DNA of 17,482 bases from Cyanobacteria bacterium HKST-UBA02 (GTDB lineage Bacteria; Cyanobacteriota; Vampirovibrionia; Obscuribacterales; Obscuribacteraceae). The notes under the pieces were generated by a model. It did not search any database and was not told the DNA's origin. It saw only the letters and a list, made by a program, of their open reading frames with translations. The position numbers and the translations under genes are program-made. Location: the NCBI GenBank assembly GCA_020431945.1, contig JAGQHH010000094.1:1-17482 (forward strand), read 5' to 3'. Shown piece by piece: positions 1 through 8,178 of this stretch; positions within the stretch are counted from its first letter, which is position 1, and each line of letters starts with the position of its first letter.

Positions 1-2618
1 GCCTGGATCTGCACGCCTGGGCGGAAGTCTATATTCCCGGGGCCGGCTGGGTAGGGCTTGATGGCACCAGTGGACTGCTCTGCGGTGAAGGGCATATTCC
101 CCTCGCCTGTGCTGTCAATCCCGAGCATGCCGCCGCCATCACCGGCACCGCCAGCAGTGCGGCATCCAGGTTCGAGGTATTTTCGGAAGCTGTGCGTCTG
201 GGCTCCGAAGTGGAGCCGGAGCGACCCTACACCGATTCCGACTGGAAGCGCATTCTCGAGGCCGGTGGCGTTGCCGACGGCAAGCTCCAGAGCCTCGGGG
301 TCACCCTCACCTGCGGGGCCGAGCCCACCTGGACCACCGACGATATGTCCCCGGCTCCCGAGTGGTCGATAGCGGCTCTGGGCGAGGCCAAGTGGGAGAA
401 AGCCACCGGTCTGTTCGCCGGTCTTGCCAGATGTTTCGGCGAAGGCGTCCTGCCGGTGGTGGGAACCGGCAAGTTCTATCCCGGTGAGAGCGCCCCGCGC
501 TGGGCTCTAACTCTTGTCTGGAGACAGGACGGCGAGCCCATCTGGATGAATCAAGATCTGATCGACTGGAGTCTGGCAGATTCCGGTGCCAGTTCCAGTT
601 CCAGCTCCGGTCCGGACTCCAGAGAGAATCTCGAGAGTTGCCGGGAATTCGGCCGCCTGCTCTGCCGGCGCCTGGGAGTGGACGATCATCTCATTGCCGG
701 TTATGAAGATCCCTGCTCTCTGGCTATCGCCGAAGCGAACCTTCCCGAGGATGTCGAGCTCGAGGAGCTTCTCAAAAGCGGAGATCTCACCAACGAAGAC
801 GAGAGACGCCGTCTTGCCAGAGTTTTAGAAGGCGGAGTCGGCACCGTGGTCGGTTTTTGCTTGCCCCTGGCCCGGGGCGAGAGCGGATGGACCTCGGGGG
901 ACTGGTCTTTCCGGCGCCAGAAGATGTATCTTGTTCCCGGAGACAGCCCCATGGGTCTGCGCCTGCCTCTCGATCGCATCTTGAGCAATGCCGAGGCGGT
1001 CTTCCCGAGCGATCCTTCCCTGGTGACGGGCAAGCTCCCGAGCAAACGAAGATCAGGCACCACCACCGGTGCGACTCTCAAGAGTCTCGAGGCTCGTCCG
1101 GAGCCCCCGAAGACGGCCCTCTGTCTGGAGCCCCGGGCCGAAGGCGTCGGCATCTTCGTGCCGCCCCTGGGCAGTGTCGATGACTATCTCGAGCTCATGG
1201 GTCTGGTGGAGGATGTGGCGGCAGAGTCAGGCATAAAGGTCCGCATCGAAGGCTATCCCCCGGATCCCGATCCGCGCCTGCGCAGTCTGAGCGTCACTCC
1301 TGATCCCGGTGTGGTGGAAGTGAATATGCCTGTCTGCCACAGTCTCAGGGAATACGCCCGGGCTCTGGCCCTTGTAGCCGAGACCGCTTCGGTGTCCGGT
1401 CTGGCTACCGAGAAATACCAGCTCGACGGTCGCATAATCGGCACCGGGGGTGGTCACCATATCACTCTGGGTGGACCGACACCGCTTCAGAGCCCTTTCA
1501 TCAAAGAGCCTCATCTGCTTGCCAGTATCGTTCGCTATTTCCAGAATCATCCGAGCCTGTCATATCTATTCACCGGGCTTTTCGTCGGTCCCTGCTCCCA
1601 GGCCCCTCGCATCGACGAAGCTCGTCTGGACAGTCTCTACGAGCTGGAGTTGGCCCTCCAGCAGTTCCCGGCTCCTGGAGAGGCGGCGCCGCCCTGGATA
1701 GCAGACCGCTTGCTCCGCCATATTCTCGCCGACATGACCGGCAACACCCACCGGGCTGAGATCTGTATAGACAAGCTCTATAATCCCGACATCGCCACCG
1801 GGAGGCTCGGGCTCATCGAGTTTCGCGCTTTCGAGATGCCTTTCCATTACCGCATGGCGGTGGTGGAGATGCTCCTTCTGAGAGCCCTGGTTACCATGTT
1901 CGCCGAGCGGCCCTTCGCCGGCAAGCCAATCCGCTGGGGCACGGCGCTGCACGATAAGTTCATGCTCCCGCATTATCTCTACGAGGATCTCAGAGACGTC
2001 CTGAGCGATCTGAGAAGCCAGGGTCTCGAGCTCGAGCTGGAATGGTTCCGTCCCATGCTCGAATTTCGCTTTCCGGTGGTGGGCAGATTGCAGGCGGAGC
2101 AGGTGGGGCTCGAGCTCAGGGTCGCCCACGAGCCCTGGCACGTGCTCACCGAGATCCCCGGTATGTCCAATCTCTCGCGGCCGGTGGACTCTTCCATGGA
2201 GCGCATTCAGGTGCGCGTCACCAACTGGATCGACAATCGTCATGTCGCCATCGTCAATGGTGTGGAGATCCCGATGAGCCGTACCGCCACAGCAGGCGAA
2301 TACATCGCCGGAGTGCGCTTCCGGGCCTGGCGCCCGCCTGCCTGCCTGCAGCCCAATATCAATGTGCACCATCCTCTCAAGTTCGAGCTGGTGGATACCT
2401 GGTCCCGGCGTTCTCTGGGTGCCTGCCAGTATTATGTGGTGCATCCCGAGGGGCGTTATTACGAAGAGATGCCTCTCACCAGGCTGGAAGCGCGAGCCCG
2501 GACGGCAAGCCGCTTTTCCCTGGGGGACCATACTCCCTGGCCGGTGGATTATCTAAGCGCCGAGCCTTATCCCGAGCATCCGATCACACTCGATCTGCGT
2601 CGTTATATCAAAGACTGA
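1..2618 (+). CDS. Transglutaminase-like / DUF2126 protein (5' partial)
   Basis: The reading frame is open from the window edge (first full codon at 3), so the N-terminus, including the expected catalytic Cys of the transglutaminase core, lies upstream. 871 residues are visible. They begin with the end of a transglutaminase-like domain: HAWAEVY supplies the His at visible residue 4, and WVGLDGTSG supplies the Asp near residue 20. A Ser-rich linker (six Ser, encoded at 591-608) follows. The second half is DUF2126 (COG4196): [12 protein letters not shown] near residue 480, then [17 protein letters not shown] and [18 protein letters not shown]. As I recall, this family has been linked to GCS2-like carboxylate-amine ligases and occurs beside ATP-grasp/alpha-E genes, as it does here. 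The predicted role is cleavage or formation of peptide/isopeptide bonds in a small-peptide tagging or metabolite system; the substrate is unknown. The HIT gene follows after 8 nt. Confidence 0.9.
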   Translation, partial: LDLHAWAEVYIPGAGWVGLDGTSGLLCGEGHIPLACAVNPEHAAAITGTASSAASRFEVFSEAVRLGSEVEPERPYTDSDWKRILEAGGVADGKLQSLGVTLTCGAEPTWTTDDMSPAPEWSIAALGEAKWEKATGLFAGLARCFGEGVLPVVGTGKFYPGESAPRWALTLVWRQDGEPIWMNQDLIDWSLADSGASSSSSSGPDSRENLESCREFGRLLCRRLGVDDHLIAGYEDPCSLAIAEANLPEDVELEELLKSGDLTNEDERRRLARVLEGGVGTVVGFCLPLARGESGWTSGDWSFRRQKMYLVPGDSPMGLRLPLDRILSNAEAVFPSDPSLVTGKLPSKRRSGTTTGATLKSLEARPEPPKTALCLEPRAEGVGIFVPPLGSVDDYLELMGLVEDVAAESGIKVRIEGYPPDPDPRLRSLSVTPDPGVVEVNMPVCHSLREYARALALVAETASVSGLATEKYQLDGRIIGTGGGHHITLGGPTPLQSPFIKEPHLLASIVRYFQNHPSLSYLFTGLFVGPCSQAPRIDEARLDSLYELELALQQFPAPGEAAPPWIADRLLRHILADMTGNTHRAEICIDKLYNPDIATGRLGLIEFRAFEMPFHYRMAVVEMLLLRALVTMFAERPFAGKPIRWGTALHDKFMLPHYLYEDLRDVLSDLRSQGLELELEWFRPMLEFRFPVVGRLQAEQVGLELRVAHEPWHVLTEIPGMSNLSRPVDSSMERIQVRVTNWIDNRHVAIVNGVEIPMSRTATAGEYIAGVRFRAWRPPACLQPNINVHHPLKFELVDTWSRRSLGACQYYVVHPEGRYYEEMPLTRLEARARTASRFSLGDHTPWPVDYLSAEPYPEHPITLDLRRYIKD

Positions 2619-2626
2619 GGGAAGCA

Positions 2627-3103
2627 ATGGAAATTCTCTGGACACCCTGGCGTTACAGCTATATCGTCGGCGAAGAGCGTCCCCCGGGCTGCATATTCTG
2701 CGGTTTGCCCGAGCAGGGCGACGATCGAGAGACTCTGATTCTTCATCGCGGCAGTCTCAACTATGTGATCATGAATCTCTTCCCCTACAGCAACGGTCAT
2801 CTGATGGTGGTGCCTTTCGTGCACGAGCCCGATTTGAAGACCCTCGACGACGATGCCACCGCCGAGATGATGAAACTGGCCAAAAGAGTGCAGGGGGTGC
2901 TGGAGAGCGAGTACAATCCGGACGGCTTCAATATCGGCTGGAATCTCGGCAAATGTGCCGGAGCCGGCGTAGCCGGTCATGTGCACCTTCACATAGTGCC
3001 GCGCTGGAGCGGCGACGCTGGCTTCATGACGGTGATCGGCGAGACCCGCATCGTGCCCGAGGATCTGATGGCCACCTATGACAGGCTCAAAAAGCACTTT
3101 TGA
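2627..3103 (+). CDS. HIT-family nucleotide hydrolase/transferase (AP4A phosphorylase-like)
   Basis: A 158-aa protein beginning MEILWTPWRYSYIVG. The ATG at 2627 is chosen over upstream in-frame starts because it follows a GAGGGA ribosome site just after the previous stop, and because homologous HIT proteins begin with a WTPWR-type motif. CxxC at residues 22-25 is a likely zinc-binding half-site. The histidine triad HVHLHIVPRW has His118, His120 and His122; the middle His is the expected nucleotidylated nucleophile. The length is typical of single-domain bacterial HIT proteins. The family hydrolyses or phosphorolyses dinucleoside polyphosphates or AMP conjugates in the cytoplasm; the actual substrate is not readable from sequence. 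It is probably cotranscribed with the transglutaminase/DUF2126 gene (8-nt gap). Its stop codon directly abuts the stop of kptA on the other strand, with no room for a terminator. Confidence 0.9.
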   Translation: MEILWTPWRYSYIVGEERPPGCIFCGLPEQGDDRETLILHRGSLNYVIMNLFPYSNGHLMVVPFVHEPDLKTLDDDATAEMMKLAKRVQGVLESEYNPDGFNIGWNLGKCAGAGVAGHVHLHIVPRWSGDAGFMTVIGETRIVPEDLMATYDRLKKHF

Positions 3104-3646
3104 TTATTGTCCGAAGTCTATATAGCTTGTCGGAACATGATCCGTCAGCCAGACTCCATTGTCGCTCAGGAAGAACTCATAGCCGTCCCGGTGCATGGCC
3201 CCGGCGTCTATGGTCAGGATCACGGGCTTGCCGTGACGGCTCCCGACAGCGCGGGCGGTATCAGGTGACGCCGTCATATGGACATGGTGCCGATCTCTTT
3301 TGATCAGTCCCTGATCCTCGATGGCTTTCTGAAAGCGGCTGGCTGTCCCGTGGTAGAGCACATCCGGAGGGACGCAGGGCTTGTACCCCAGGGCGATATC
3401 CAGGCTGTGCCCCTGGCTCGCTCGGATGCGCCGGCCGTCCTCGCTTATGGCGAAGCGTTTCTTGTCGTTGGTTCGGACAATCTCCATGAGGGTGTCCCGG
3501 GACAGGGGGCGCCTGTGACGGGCGAGAGCCTCCAGAAGGATATCGATTTCTACCCAGCCCGAGTCTTCGAGGCGCAGACCGATCGTCTCGGGCTTGTGCC
3601 GGAGAATCAGAGAAAGGAATTTCGAGTCTTTGACAAGATCGCTCAT
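3104..3646 (-). CDS. kptA: RNA 2'-phosphotransferase (Tpt1/KptA family)
   Basis: A 180-aa protein of full family length. In order it shows LSLILRHKP (Arg16-His17), a winged-helix-like N-domain, NDKKRF (Arg64), IRASQGHS (75-81), the NAD-binding-type YHGT (98-101), HVHMT (121-125) and SRHGKP (Arg137). These match the conserved Arg-His-Arg-Arg set of Tpt1/KptA. The family transfers an RNA 2'-phosphate to NAD+, releasing nicotinamide and ADP-ribose 1'',2''-cyclic phosphate. Bacteria mostly lack the splicing pathway that makes 2'-phosphate tRNAs, so the native bacterial substrate is unclear. The ATG follows the alpha-E stop without a gap (TGAATG), and I see no good ribosome site ahead of it, so translation is probably coupled to the alpha-E gene. 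This makes kptA the last cistron of an ATP-grasp/alpha-E/kptA operon. Confidence 0.93.
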   Translation of the reverse strand: MSDLVKDSKFLSLILRHKPETIGLRLEDSGWVEIDILLEALARHRRPLSRDTLMEIVRTNDKKRFAISEDGRRIRASQGHSLDIALGYKPCVPPDVLYHGTASRFQKAIEDQGLIKRDRHHVHMTASPDTARAVGSRHGKPVILTIDAGAMHRDGYEFFLSDNGVWLTDHVPTSYIDFGQ

Positions 3647-4651
3647 TCAACGCAGATAGAGGCTGGGCTCTTCCACTTCGATTATCTCCGAGGGGATCTC
3701 GGGATCGAAGAAGTCGCTGTGGACGATTCCGCAAACATCGCTCATAGAGTCGACTATATAAGTGAGCTCGTTGTGTATGCCCTTCTCCAGGGTCTCCTGG
3801 GTGCTGGTGCTGTTGATATATTTGATCACTTTGTTCAGCGCCTGACGGGACTTGAAGGTTTCATCAGGATCGTGGTGCGGTCTTATCCGGCGCATGAATT
3901 TGTCCGCTCGTTCCAGGCAATAGAGGACCGATCGGGGGAAATGCCGGTTGCGGACAAGAAAGTCGAAAACTGCAGGGCCTGTGATACCGTGCCTGGAGCG
4001 TTTCAGAAATGCGTCCTGGGCGGAGCAGGAGCGCAGGAGCGCCAGCCATTGCGCTACTTCTATGGGGCTCTCGATATCCATGCGAGTGGGCCCGATGGCA
4101 TGATATTTGACGTCGAGAATACGGGCTATCTGTCCGGCACGCTCGAGCTGCATACCGAGCTGCATGAAGTCGAAGGGAGTCTCGTGGGACTGGGTGTTGT
4201 AGGCGACGCCATGAATGGCATTGATCTCGGTGATGATCGTTTTGTAGAAACGATCTCTGTCGCTCTTATATAGACGCTTCCCCTGTCCGGAAGAGAGCCA
4301 GTGCCAGAGGGCGTTTATCGTTTCCCACATCTCCAGGCTTATGACTTCGCGGATGGTGCGGGCATTTTCTCGCGCCCAGAAGAGGGAGTTGCGGATCGAG
4401 ACCTGGTTGTCCTTGTCCCAGGTGAGATAGCGTTGCACCGTGTCGCCGTCCCGGCGCTCGCTTTCTTCGAAACGCTCGCTGAAGGCTTCGCGCTCGCCGG
4501 CGACGATAATGAGAGGGTACCAGCGCTCGATGGCGGGCAGGTTGACATCGAGGATGAAAGAGCGATTGACCTGAAGAAGATGGGCAGTGCTCTCGGCGCG
4601 CTCGAGCTGGCGCAGCATCCAGAAGCAGCTTTCTGCTACCCGTGAGATCAT
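3647..4651 (-). CDS. Alpha-E domain protein (DUF403, COG2307)
   Basis: A 334-aa, mostly helical protein. It starts with the family signature [20 protein letters not shown] and continues with [25 protein letters not shown] and [20 protein letters not shown], both typical of alpha-E proteins. The open frame extends upstream, but the ATG at 4651 is preferred. It follows GGAGGAG at good spacing and forms an ATGA overlap (4648-4651) with the stop of the ATP-grasp gene, a classic translational coupling. Alpha-E proteins almost always accompany circularly permuted ATP-grasp proteins, and sometimes are fused to them. They are thought to act in the same peptide-synthesis or peptide-modification system, but no biochemical activity is established. 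kptA starts immediately after this stop. Confidence 0.93.
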   Translation of the reverse strand: MISRVAESCFWMLRQLERAESTAHLLQVNRSFILDVNLPAIERWYPLIIVAGEREAFSERFEESERRDGDTVQRYLTWDKDNQVSIRNSLFWARENARTIREVISLEMWETINALWHWLSSGQGKRLYKSDRDRFYKTIITEINAIHGVAYNTQSHETPFDFMQLGMQLERAGQIARILDVKYHAIGPTRMDIESPIEVAQWLALLRSCSAQDAFLKRSRHGITGPAVFDFLVRNRHFPRSVLYCLERADKFMRRIRPHHDPDETFKSRQALNKVIKYINSTSTQETLEKGIHNELTYIVDSMSDVCGIVHSDFFDPEIPSEIIEVEEPSLYLR

Positions 4652-6123
4652 AGCTCTCCTCCTTCCAGGATCCAGGTATCTTTGGACCCGCCGCCCTGGC
4701 TCGAGTTCACCACATAGGAGTTGGGTGCCAGGGCTACCCTGGTGAGCCCGCCGGGCAGGACACGAGTGGTCTGCCCGCTGATGATATAAGGACGCAGATC
4801 GACCCGGCGCGGTGCGGTTCCCGTCTTTGTCCAGGTCGGGCAAGTGGAGAGCTCCACCAGGGGCTGAGCGATATAGCCCCGGGGATTGTCCCTGATCTGC
4901 CGGGCGAAGTCCTCGCGCTCTTTCTTGTTCGAGCGCGGTCCGATGAGCATACCGTAGCCGCCGGAAGCGTCCACGGCTTTGACCACGAGATCTTTGATGT
5001 TATCGAGAACATACTGGCATTCATTGTCGCGCCCGCATATATAGGTCGGCACCTGGCCGAGTATCGGGTCTTCGTTCAGGTAATAGCGGATCATGTCGGG
5101 CACGAAGGGATAGACTGCCTTGTCGTCGGCGACGCCGTTGCCGATGGCGTTCATCAGCGTCACGTTGCCGGCGGCCCAGGCACCGACGATGCCGGGCACA
5201 CCCAGGAGGCTGTCCTTGCGGAAGACCAGGGGATCGATGAAACTGTCGTCGATGCGCCGGTAGATTACATGGACCCGGCTCGGTCCCCTGGTGGTTTTGA
5301 CATAAACCTTCTGATTGTGGACGAAGAGATCGGTTCCCTGCACAAGTTCGACACCCATTTTGCGAGCCAGGAAGCTGTGCTCGAAATAGGCGGAGTTGTA
5401 GGCACCGGGGGTGAGCACCACCATCCTGGTGCTGTCCGGGTCCACCGGAGACAGCTCGGTGAGCGCATCACGGAGCCAGTGCGGGTATTCTTCCACGGAA
5501 CGCACCCGGGCCCGGGCGAAAACCCTGGGAAAAACTCTTTTCATGATTGCCCGATTCTCGAGCACATAGGAGACTCCGGAGGGGGTGCGGAGATTGTCCT
5601 CGAGAACCACGAACTCGCCGTCCGGTCCTCGCACCAGGTCGATTCCGGCGATGTGGACATAGACTCCCCCGATGGGCATCAGACCTTCTACTTCGGGAAT
5701 ATAGCCGCTGGAGCCCTCGATAATGTAGGAAGGGACTTTCTTGTCTTTGAGGATTTTTCGGTCGTGATAGATGTCTTTGAGAAAGATATTGAGTGCCTGG
5801 ATCCTCTGGATCAGCCCGCGCTCGACCTTCTGCCAGTCGTTAAAGGATACTACGCGCGGTATCATATCGAAGGGAAAGATTTTTTCGACGCCGAGATTGT
5901 CCGAATAAACAGAGAAGGTTATTCCTCCGAGCATGAATGCCTCGTCAGCCAGCTTCTGCCTGAGGCGAAACTCGCCCTCGCCCAGATCGTCGAGCAGGCG
6001 CGTGACATTGGCCAGGGTCGGCCTGGGACTGCCGGGTGCGTCGAAATATTCGTCGTAGGTCCCGGCCAGGGGACGATATTGCGACAAGAGTGGTCTCACT
6101 CGTCTGAGCTTCTGAGTGGTCAT
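4648..6123 (-). CDS. Circularly permuted ATP-grasp protein (DUF404/DUF407, COG2308)
   Basis: 491 aa from the preferred ATG at 6123, which has AGGTG a few bases upstream; a TTG at 6150 would add nine residues but lacks such a site. Family landmarks in order: [13 protein letters not shown] (23-35), [17 protein letters not shown] (96-112), [20 protein letters not shown] (160-179), [20 protein letters not shown] (238-257), [20 protein letters not shown] (319-338), [12 protein letters not shown] (380-391) and a C-terminal [26 protein letters not shown] segment (458-479). Members are predicted ATP-dependent carboxylate-amine (peptide) ligases. This is the first gene of the - strand operon with alpha-E and kptA. 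With the transglutaminase/DUF2126 protein encoded nearby, it forms the usual set for synthesis and processing of an unidentified peptide or amide product. Confidence 0.94.
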   Translation of the reverse strand: MTTQKLRRVRPLLSQYRPLAGTYDEYFDAPGSPRPTLANVTRLLDDLGEGEFRLRQKLADEAFMLGGITFSVYSDNLGVEKIFPFDMIPRVVSFNDWQKVERGLIQRIQALNIFLKDIYHDRKILKDKKVPSYIIEGSSGYIPEVEGLMPIGGVYVHIAGIDLVRGPDGEFVVLEDNLRTPSGVSYVLENRAIMKRVFPRVFARARVRSVEEYPHWLRDALTELSPVDPDSTRMVVLTPGAYNSAYFEHSFLARKMGVELVQGTDLFVHNQKVYVKTTRGPSRVHVIYRRIDDSFIDPLVFRKDSLLGVPGIVGAWAAGNVTLMNAIGNGVADDKAVYPFVPDMIRYYLNEDPILGQVPTYICGRDNECQYVLDNIKDLVVKAVDASGGYGMLIGPRSNKKEREDFARQIRDNPRGYIAQPLVELSTCPTWTKTGTAPRRVDLRPYIISGQTTRVLPGGLTRVALAPNSYVVNSSQGGGSKDTWILEGGEL

Positions 6124-6149
6124 TGCACCTGTTCTGTTCGGAAAGTTCA

Positions 6150-6179
6150 ATTGTAGCGCATCGGTGTTCGAATTCGTCG
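6150..6179 (-). promoter_or_regulatory. Possible promoter for the ATP-grasp operon
   Basis: Reading the - strand, TACAAT (6155-6150) is a good -10 box placed about 27 nt ahead of the preferred start codon. The -35 region at 17-19 bp spacing is poor (GACGAA or TCGACG). An inverted repeat TTCGA-N5-TCGAA (6167-6181) covers the -35/spacer area and could be an operator. This is inference from motif position only. Confidence 0.3.
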
Positions 6180-6245
6180 AATGATTTACAATCGGGGGAC
6201 CGGCGCCGGATAGTTTTCTCGTAGCTGAAATAGCCGACGATCATC

Positions 6246-6284
6246 CACGATCGTGATTTCCGTGGTGGTATCAAAAGCGATACC
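6246..6284. promoter_or_regulatory. Adjacent perfect inverted repeats, operator-like
   Basis: CACGATCGTG (6246-6255) is a perfect 10-bp palindrome. Eleven bases later GGTATC-N6-GATACC (6267-6284) is a perfect 6+6 inverted repeat with dimer-site spacing. Both lie mid-way in the 376-bp divergent region, between the ATP-grasp operon promoter and the promoter at 6334. They could be binding sites for dimeric regulators or RNA hairpins. No regulator gene is adjacent. Confidence 0.35.
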
Positions 6285-6333
6285 AGTGTTTGTCCTTTCA
6301 TTTCTCCGGACTTAATATTGAGTCCCGAGAAGA

Positions 6334-6362
6334 GTGACAGGATCGTATTTTCGAGCTATAAT
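6334..6362 (+). promoter_or_regulatory. Near-consensus sigma-70-type promoter
   Basis: GTGACA (6334-6339), a 17-bp spacer and TATAAT (6357-6362) match the housekeeping consensus at 11 of 12 positions. Transcription would start near 6369 and leave a leader of about 130 nt before the gene at 6500. It is the best promoter in the window. Confidence 0.7.
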
Positions 6363-6387
6363 GAACATCTCATCGCAAACAGGCGAT

Positions 6388-6430
6388 GCTTCGCGGTGCA
6401 GGCCCCGACAAATTTTGTGGGTCGCGAAGC
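6388..6430 (+). other. Stem-loop in the long 5' leader
   Basis: GCTTCGCG (6388-6395) pairs perfectly with CGCGAAGC (6423-6430). Inside the 27-nt loop, ACAAA (6409-6413) and TTTGT (6415-6419), flanked by CCC and GGG, form a second, weaker helix. The element starts about 20 nt after the predicted transcription start and ends 69 nt before the start codon. It has no U-run, so it is not a simple terminator. I do not recognise a known riboswitch class. Confidence 0.45.
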
Positions 6431-6499
6431 GGGTCAGATGCAGGGTGCTCGCAATCGAGCCGACCGTAGATTTAAATCGTTCAGGTTACCAGGAGAGTT

Positions 6500-7084
6500 A
6501 TGACAGACGCTAATTTCATCGATATCACGAACCAACATGGAACCCCGGTGGCGAGATTGACTCTGCCGGAAGAATGGGAGAAAGGAGCGAAGCCGCCCCG
6601 CCCAGGCTATTTGTGGATATCGAAGTTTTTCGTGTCGCCAAGAGACCCCCGGGTCGGTATCGGAGTGAGAGCTCCTGCCAAGAAGACTTATCACTATCTC
6701 TCCGCCCGGGAGAATCCTTTCCTCTCGCTTCTCAGACGTCCGGGACATGAATTGAGCGAAGAAGAATTTCTCAGTATCCATCTTCTTCTCGAGCAGGTCG
6801 GCTGGCCCGGTCGCTTCAAGAAGGACTGGGCGAAGACAGTCAGTTACGAGCACGGAACTGTCTTGAGAGTCCAGGGTCTCTGGAGCCAGGAGAGCGTTTA
6901 CAGCCAGGGAATGCTGGTGGATACCACTTTCGACAGCGGCAATTATGTCCAGGAGGTCTGGTTCGTGGCGCCGCCTGAGGTCTTCCACGACTATGTCGAG
7001 GACGCCGAGGCGATCTTCAACTCGATCAATTTCGATCTGGCCGGCGAGCTCGCTCGCGAGGCCCAGGAAGTCGGCTCCCGCTGA
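6500..7084 (+). CDS. Hypothetical protein, possibly PsbP/DcrB-like fold
   Basis: 194 aa. The ATG is supported by AGGAGAG just upstream. I do not recognise the family. There is no signal peptide or membrane helix. The protein is rich in aromatic residues, with an early LPEEWEKGAKPP segment, central WPGRFKKDW, and a C-terminal stretch ending EDAEAIFNSINFDL. The pattern of an early LP..W motif, alternating strand-like segments and a final helix leading to SI.F loosely resembles the Mog1/PsbP/DcrB (DUF1795) fold; this is a low-confidence inference. It is transcribed from the strong promoter at 6334 with a long structured leader. The next gene begins 63 nt downstream with no terminator between, so the two may form an operon. 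Confidence 0.8.
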   Translation: MTDANFIDITNQHGTPVARLTLPEEWEKGAKPPRPGYLWISKFFVSPRDPRVGIGVRAPAKKTYHYLSARENPFLSLLRRPGHELSEEEFLSIHLLLEQVGWPGRFKKDWAKTVSYEHGTVLRVQGLWSQESVYSQGMLVDTTFDSGNYVQEVWFVAPPEVFHDYVEDAEAIFNSINFDLAGELAREAQEVGSR

Positions 7085-7147
7085 GCACTGTCATTAAAGA
7101 TCAGTTCACTGTCTCCGAGTACAATCTTCTTTTATTCGGAGAACATC

Positions 7148-7513
7148 ATGCTCAAACGCAAATTGACCGAAGTGGCGGTGGATTCTTTCACCGAGTATCT
7201 GGAGGAGAAGCTCGAGCATCTCAAGCAGCTCGATCTTGACAAGGACGGGCAGAAAGATGTGGATCAGATAGTCGAGATCCTCAATCGCTGCGGCGGCGCC
7301 CTCAAGGATATGCTCAACACCACGGACTTCTCGAAAATGGCCACCGGACTCGAGCAGATCATCAGCGGCACCGAGCTCATCGGGCGGTCTTTCGATCCAG
7401 AGAAGGTCACGGTCATGGGTCGCGAGCTCAAAGACGGCGTCCAGAAGATCGGCGAGCTGGCTCAACTGGGCATCACCGAGATGAAGCACAACCGGGAGCT
7501 CCGGGAGCGCTAA
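7148..7513 (+). CDS. Hypothetical helical protein with EF-hand-like loop
   Basis: 121 aa, with GGAG seven bases before the ATG. No family is recognised. It is soluble, highly charged and almost certainly helical, with amphipathic repeats such as YLEEKLEHLKQL. Residues 29-40 read DLDKDGQKDVDQ, the DxDxDGxxD pattern of an EF-hand or dockerin-type calcium loop with Gln instead of Glu at position 12. It lies between two amphipathic helices, as in a true EF-hand. Only one loop is present, so calcium binding may need dimerisation or may be vestigial. TACAAT at 7120-7125 could be its own -10 box, but no matching -35 is seen; cotranscription with the gene at 6500 is also possible. Its stop overlaps the stop of the convergent RraA-like gene by four bases. 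Confidence 0.8.
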   Translation: MLKRKLTEVAVDSFTEYLEEKLEHLKQLDLDKDGQKDVDQIVEILNRCGGALKDMLNTTDFSKMATGLEQIISGTELIGRSFDPEKVTVMGRELKDGVQKIGELAQLGITEMKHNRELRER

Positions 7514-8106
7514 CGCATGCTGGTGAGATCCTCGCCTTTCCTGATACGTGAGAGGATATCCGCTTCTCGCGCCTGAATCGCCTCGGCTTTCTCGATAATG
7601 CTCTCGAGCTCCTCCCGGGAAACCACTACTATCCCGTCCCTGTCTCCGAAGATGATTTCGCCCGGCTTCACCTTCACGCCTCCGCAGCGGATCTCGATCT
7701 GATCTTCGCCTGAACGTGCCTTCGTGCCTGCCATGGGTGTTATCCACCGGGAATAGACCGGCAGATCGAGATCTGCGATCGTCCCGGTGTCACGCACTGC
7801 TCCATCCACCACCAGACCGGCAAGACCCCGGCGCCGGGCTTCGCTGGCGAAAAGCTCCCCGGCCAGAGCGAGACCTCCCCCGTCACCGTCCACCACCAGG
7901 ACCTCGCCGGGGAGGCTGTCGCCGAGCGCTTGGATAACACCGAGAAAGTCGTCCTTCACCCTCACTGTCCGCGCTGTCCCGGCCATGATCCGGGCGCCGC
8001 TGCGCAAGCGAATCTCCCTTGACATTACCCGGAGCGACCGGTCCGCGTCGCACAGGCAGGGTGTATCCAGAAGGGACAGCCTGTCCAGAATCTCGCGATG
8101 TTCCAC
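7510..8106 (-). CDS. RraA / HMG-aldolase family protein
   Basis: 198 aa starting at GTG 8106, four bases after GGAGG. The family core is clear: PGEVLVVDGDGGGLALAGELFASEARRRG (66-94) followed by LVVDGAVRDTGTIADLDLPVY (98-118) and, near the end, KPGEIIFGDRDGIVVV. The Arg105-Asp106 pair within DGAVRD matches the catalytic Arg/Asp of 4-hydroxy-4-methyl-2-oxoglutarate aldolase/oxaloacetate decarboxylases. The RNase E inhibitor RraA of E. coli has YGAVRQ at this place, so an enzyme is more likely than an RNase regulator. The family is often mislabelled as a demethylmenaquinone methyltransferase. It would act in the cytoplasm on a 2-oxo acid; the substrate is not known. It converges with the gene at 7148 (CTAA shared by both stops). 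Confidence 0.88.
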   Translation of the reverse strand: MEHREILDRLSLLDTPCLCDADRSLRVMSREIRLRSGARIMAGTARTVRVKDDFLGVIQALGDSLPGEVLVVDGDGGGLALAGELFASEARRRGLAGLVVDGAVRDTGTIADLDLPVYSRWITPMAGTKARSGEDQIEIRCGGVKVKPGEIIFGDRDGIVVVSREELESIIEKAEAIQAREADILSRIRKGEDLTSMR

Positions 8107-8178
8107 GATGCCTCCGTAATTGTTCTGGGGTTCTCGTATACTTACAGGAATTTCCTTAGAGTGAGGACTGCTGACGAG

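Noticed and set aside
1566..2531. 321-codon - strand frame inside the DUF2126 region
   Set aside because: Antisense to conserved DUF2126 coding sequence and without family motifs; a composition artefact.
3278..6156. Long + strand open frames opposite the alpha-E and ATP-grasp genes (331 and 295 codons)
   Set aside because: They are antisense to genes with clear family motifs. Their translations have no recognisable motifs and they lack ribosome sites; long shadow frames are expected in GC-rich codon usage.
5945..6301. 118-codon - strand frame covering the ATP-grasp 5' region and intergenic DNA
   Set aside because: Two-thirds is an out-of-frame reading of the ATP-grasp N-terminus; no ribosome site or motifs in the rest.
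6318..6503. 61-codon + strand frame in the leader of the 6500 gene
   Set aside because: It begins upstream of the predicted promoter, lacks a ribosome site and overlaps the stem-loop; no protein-like features.
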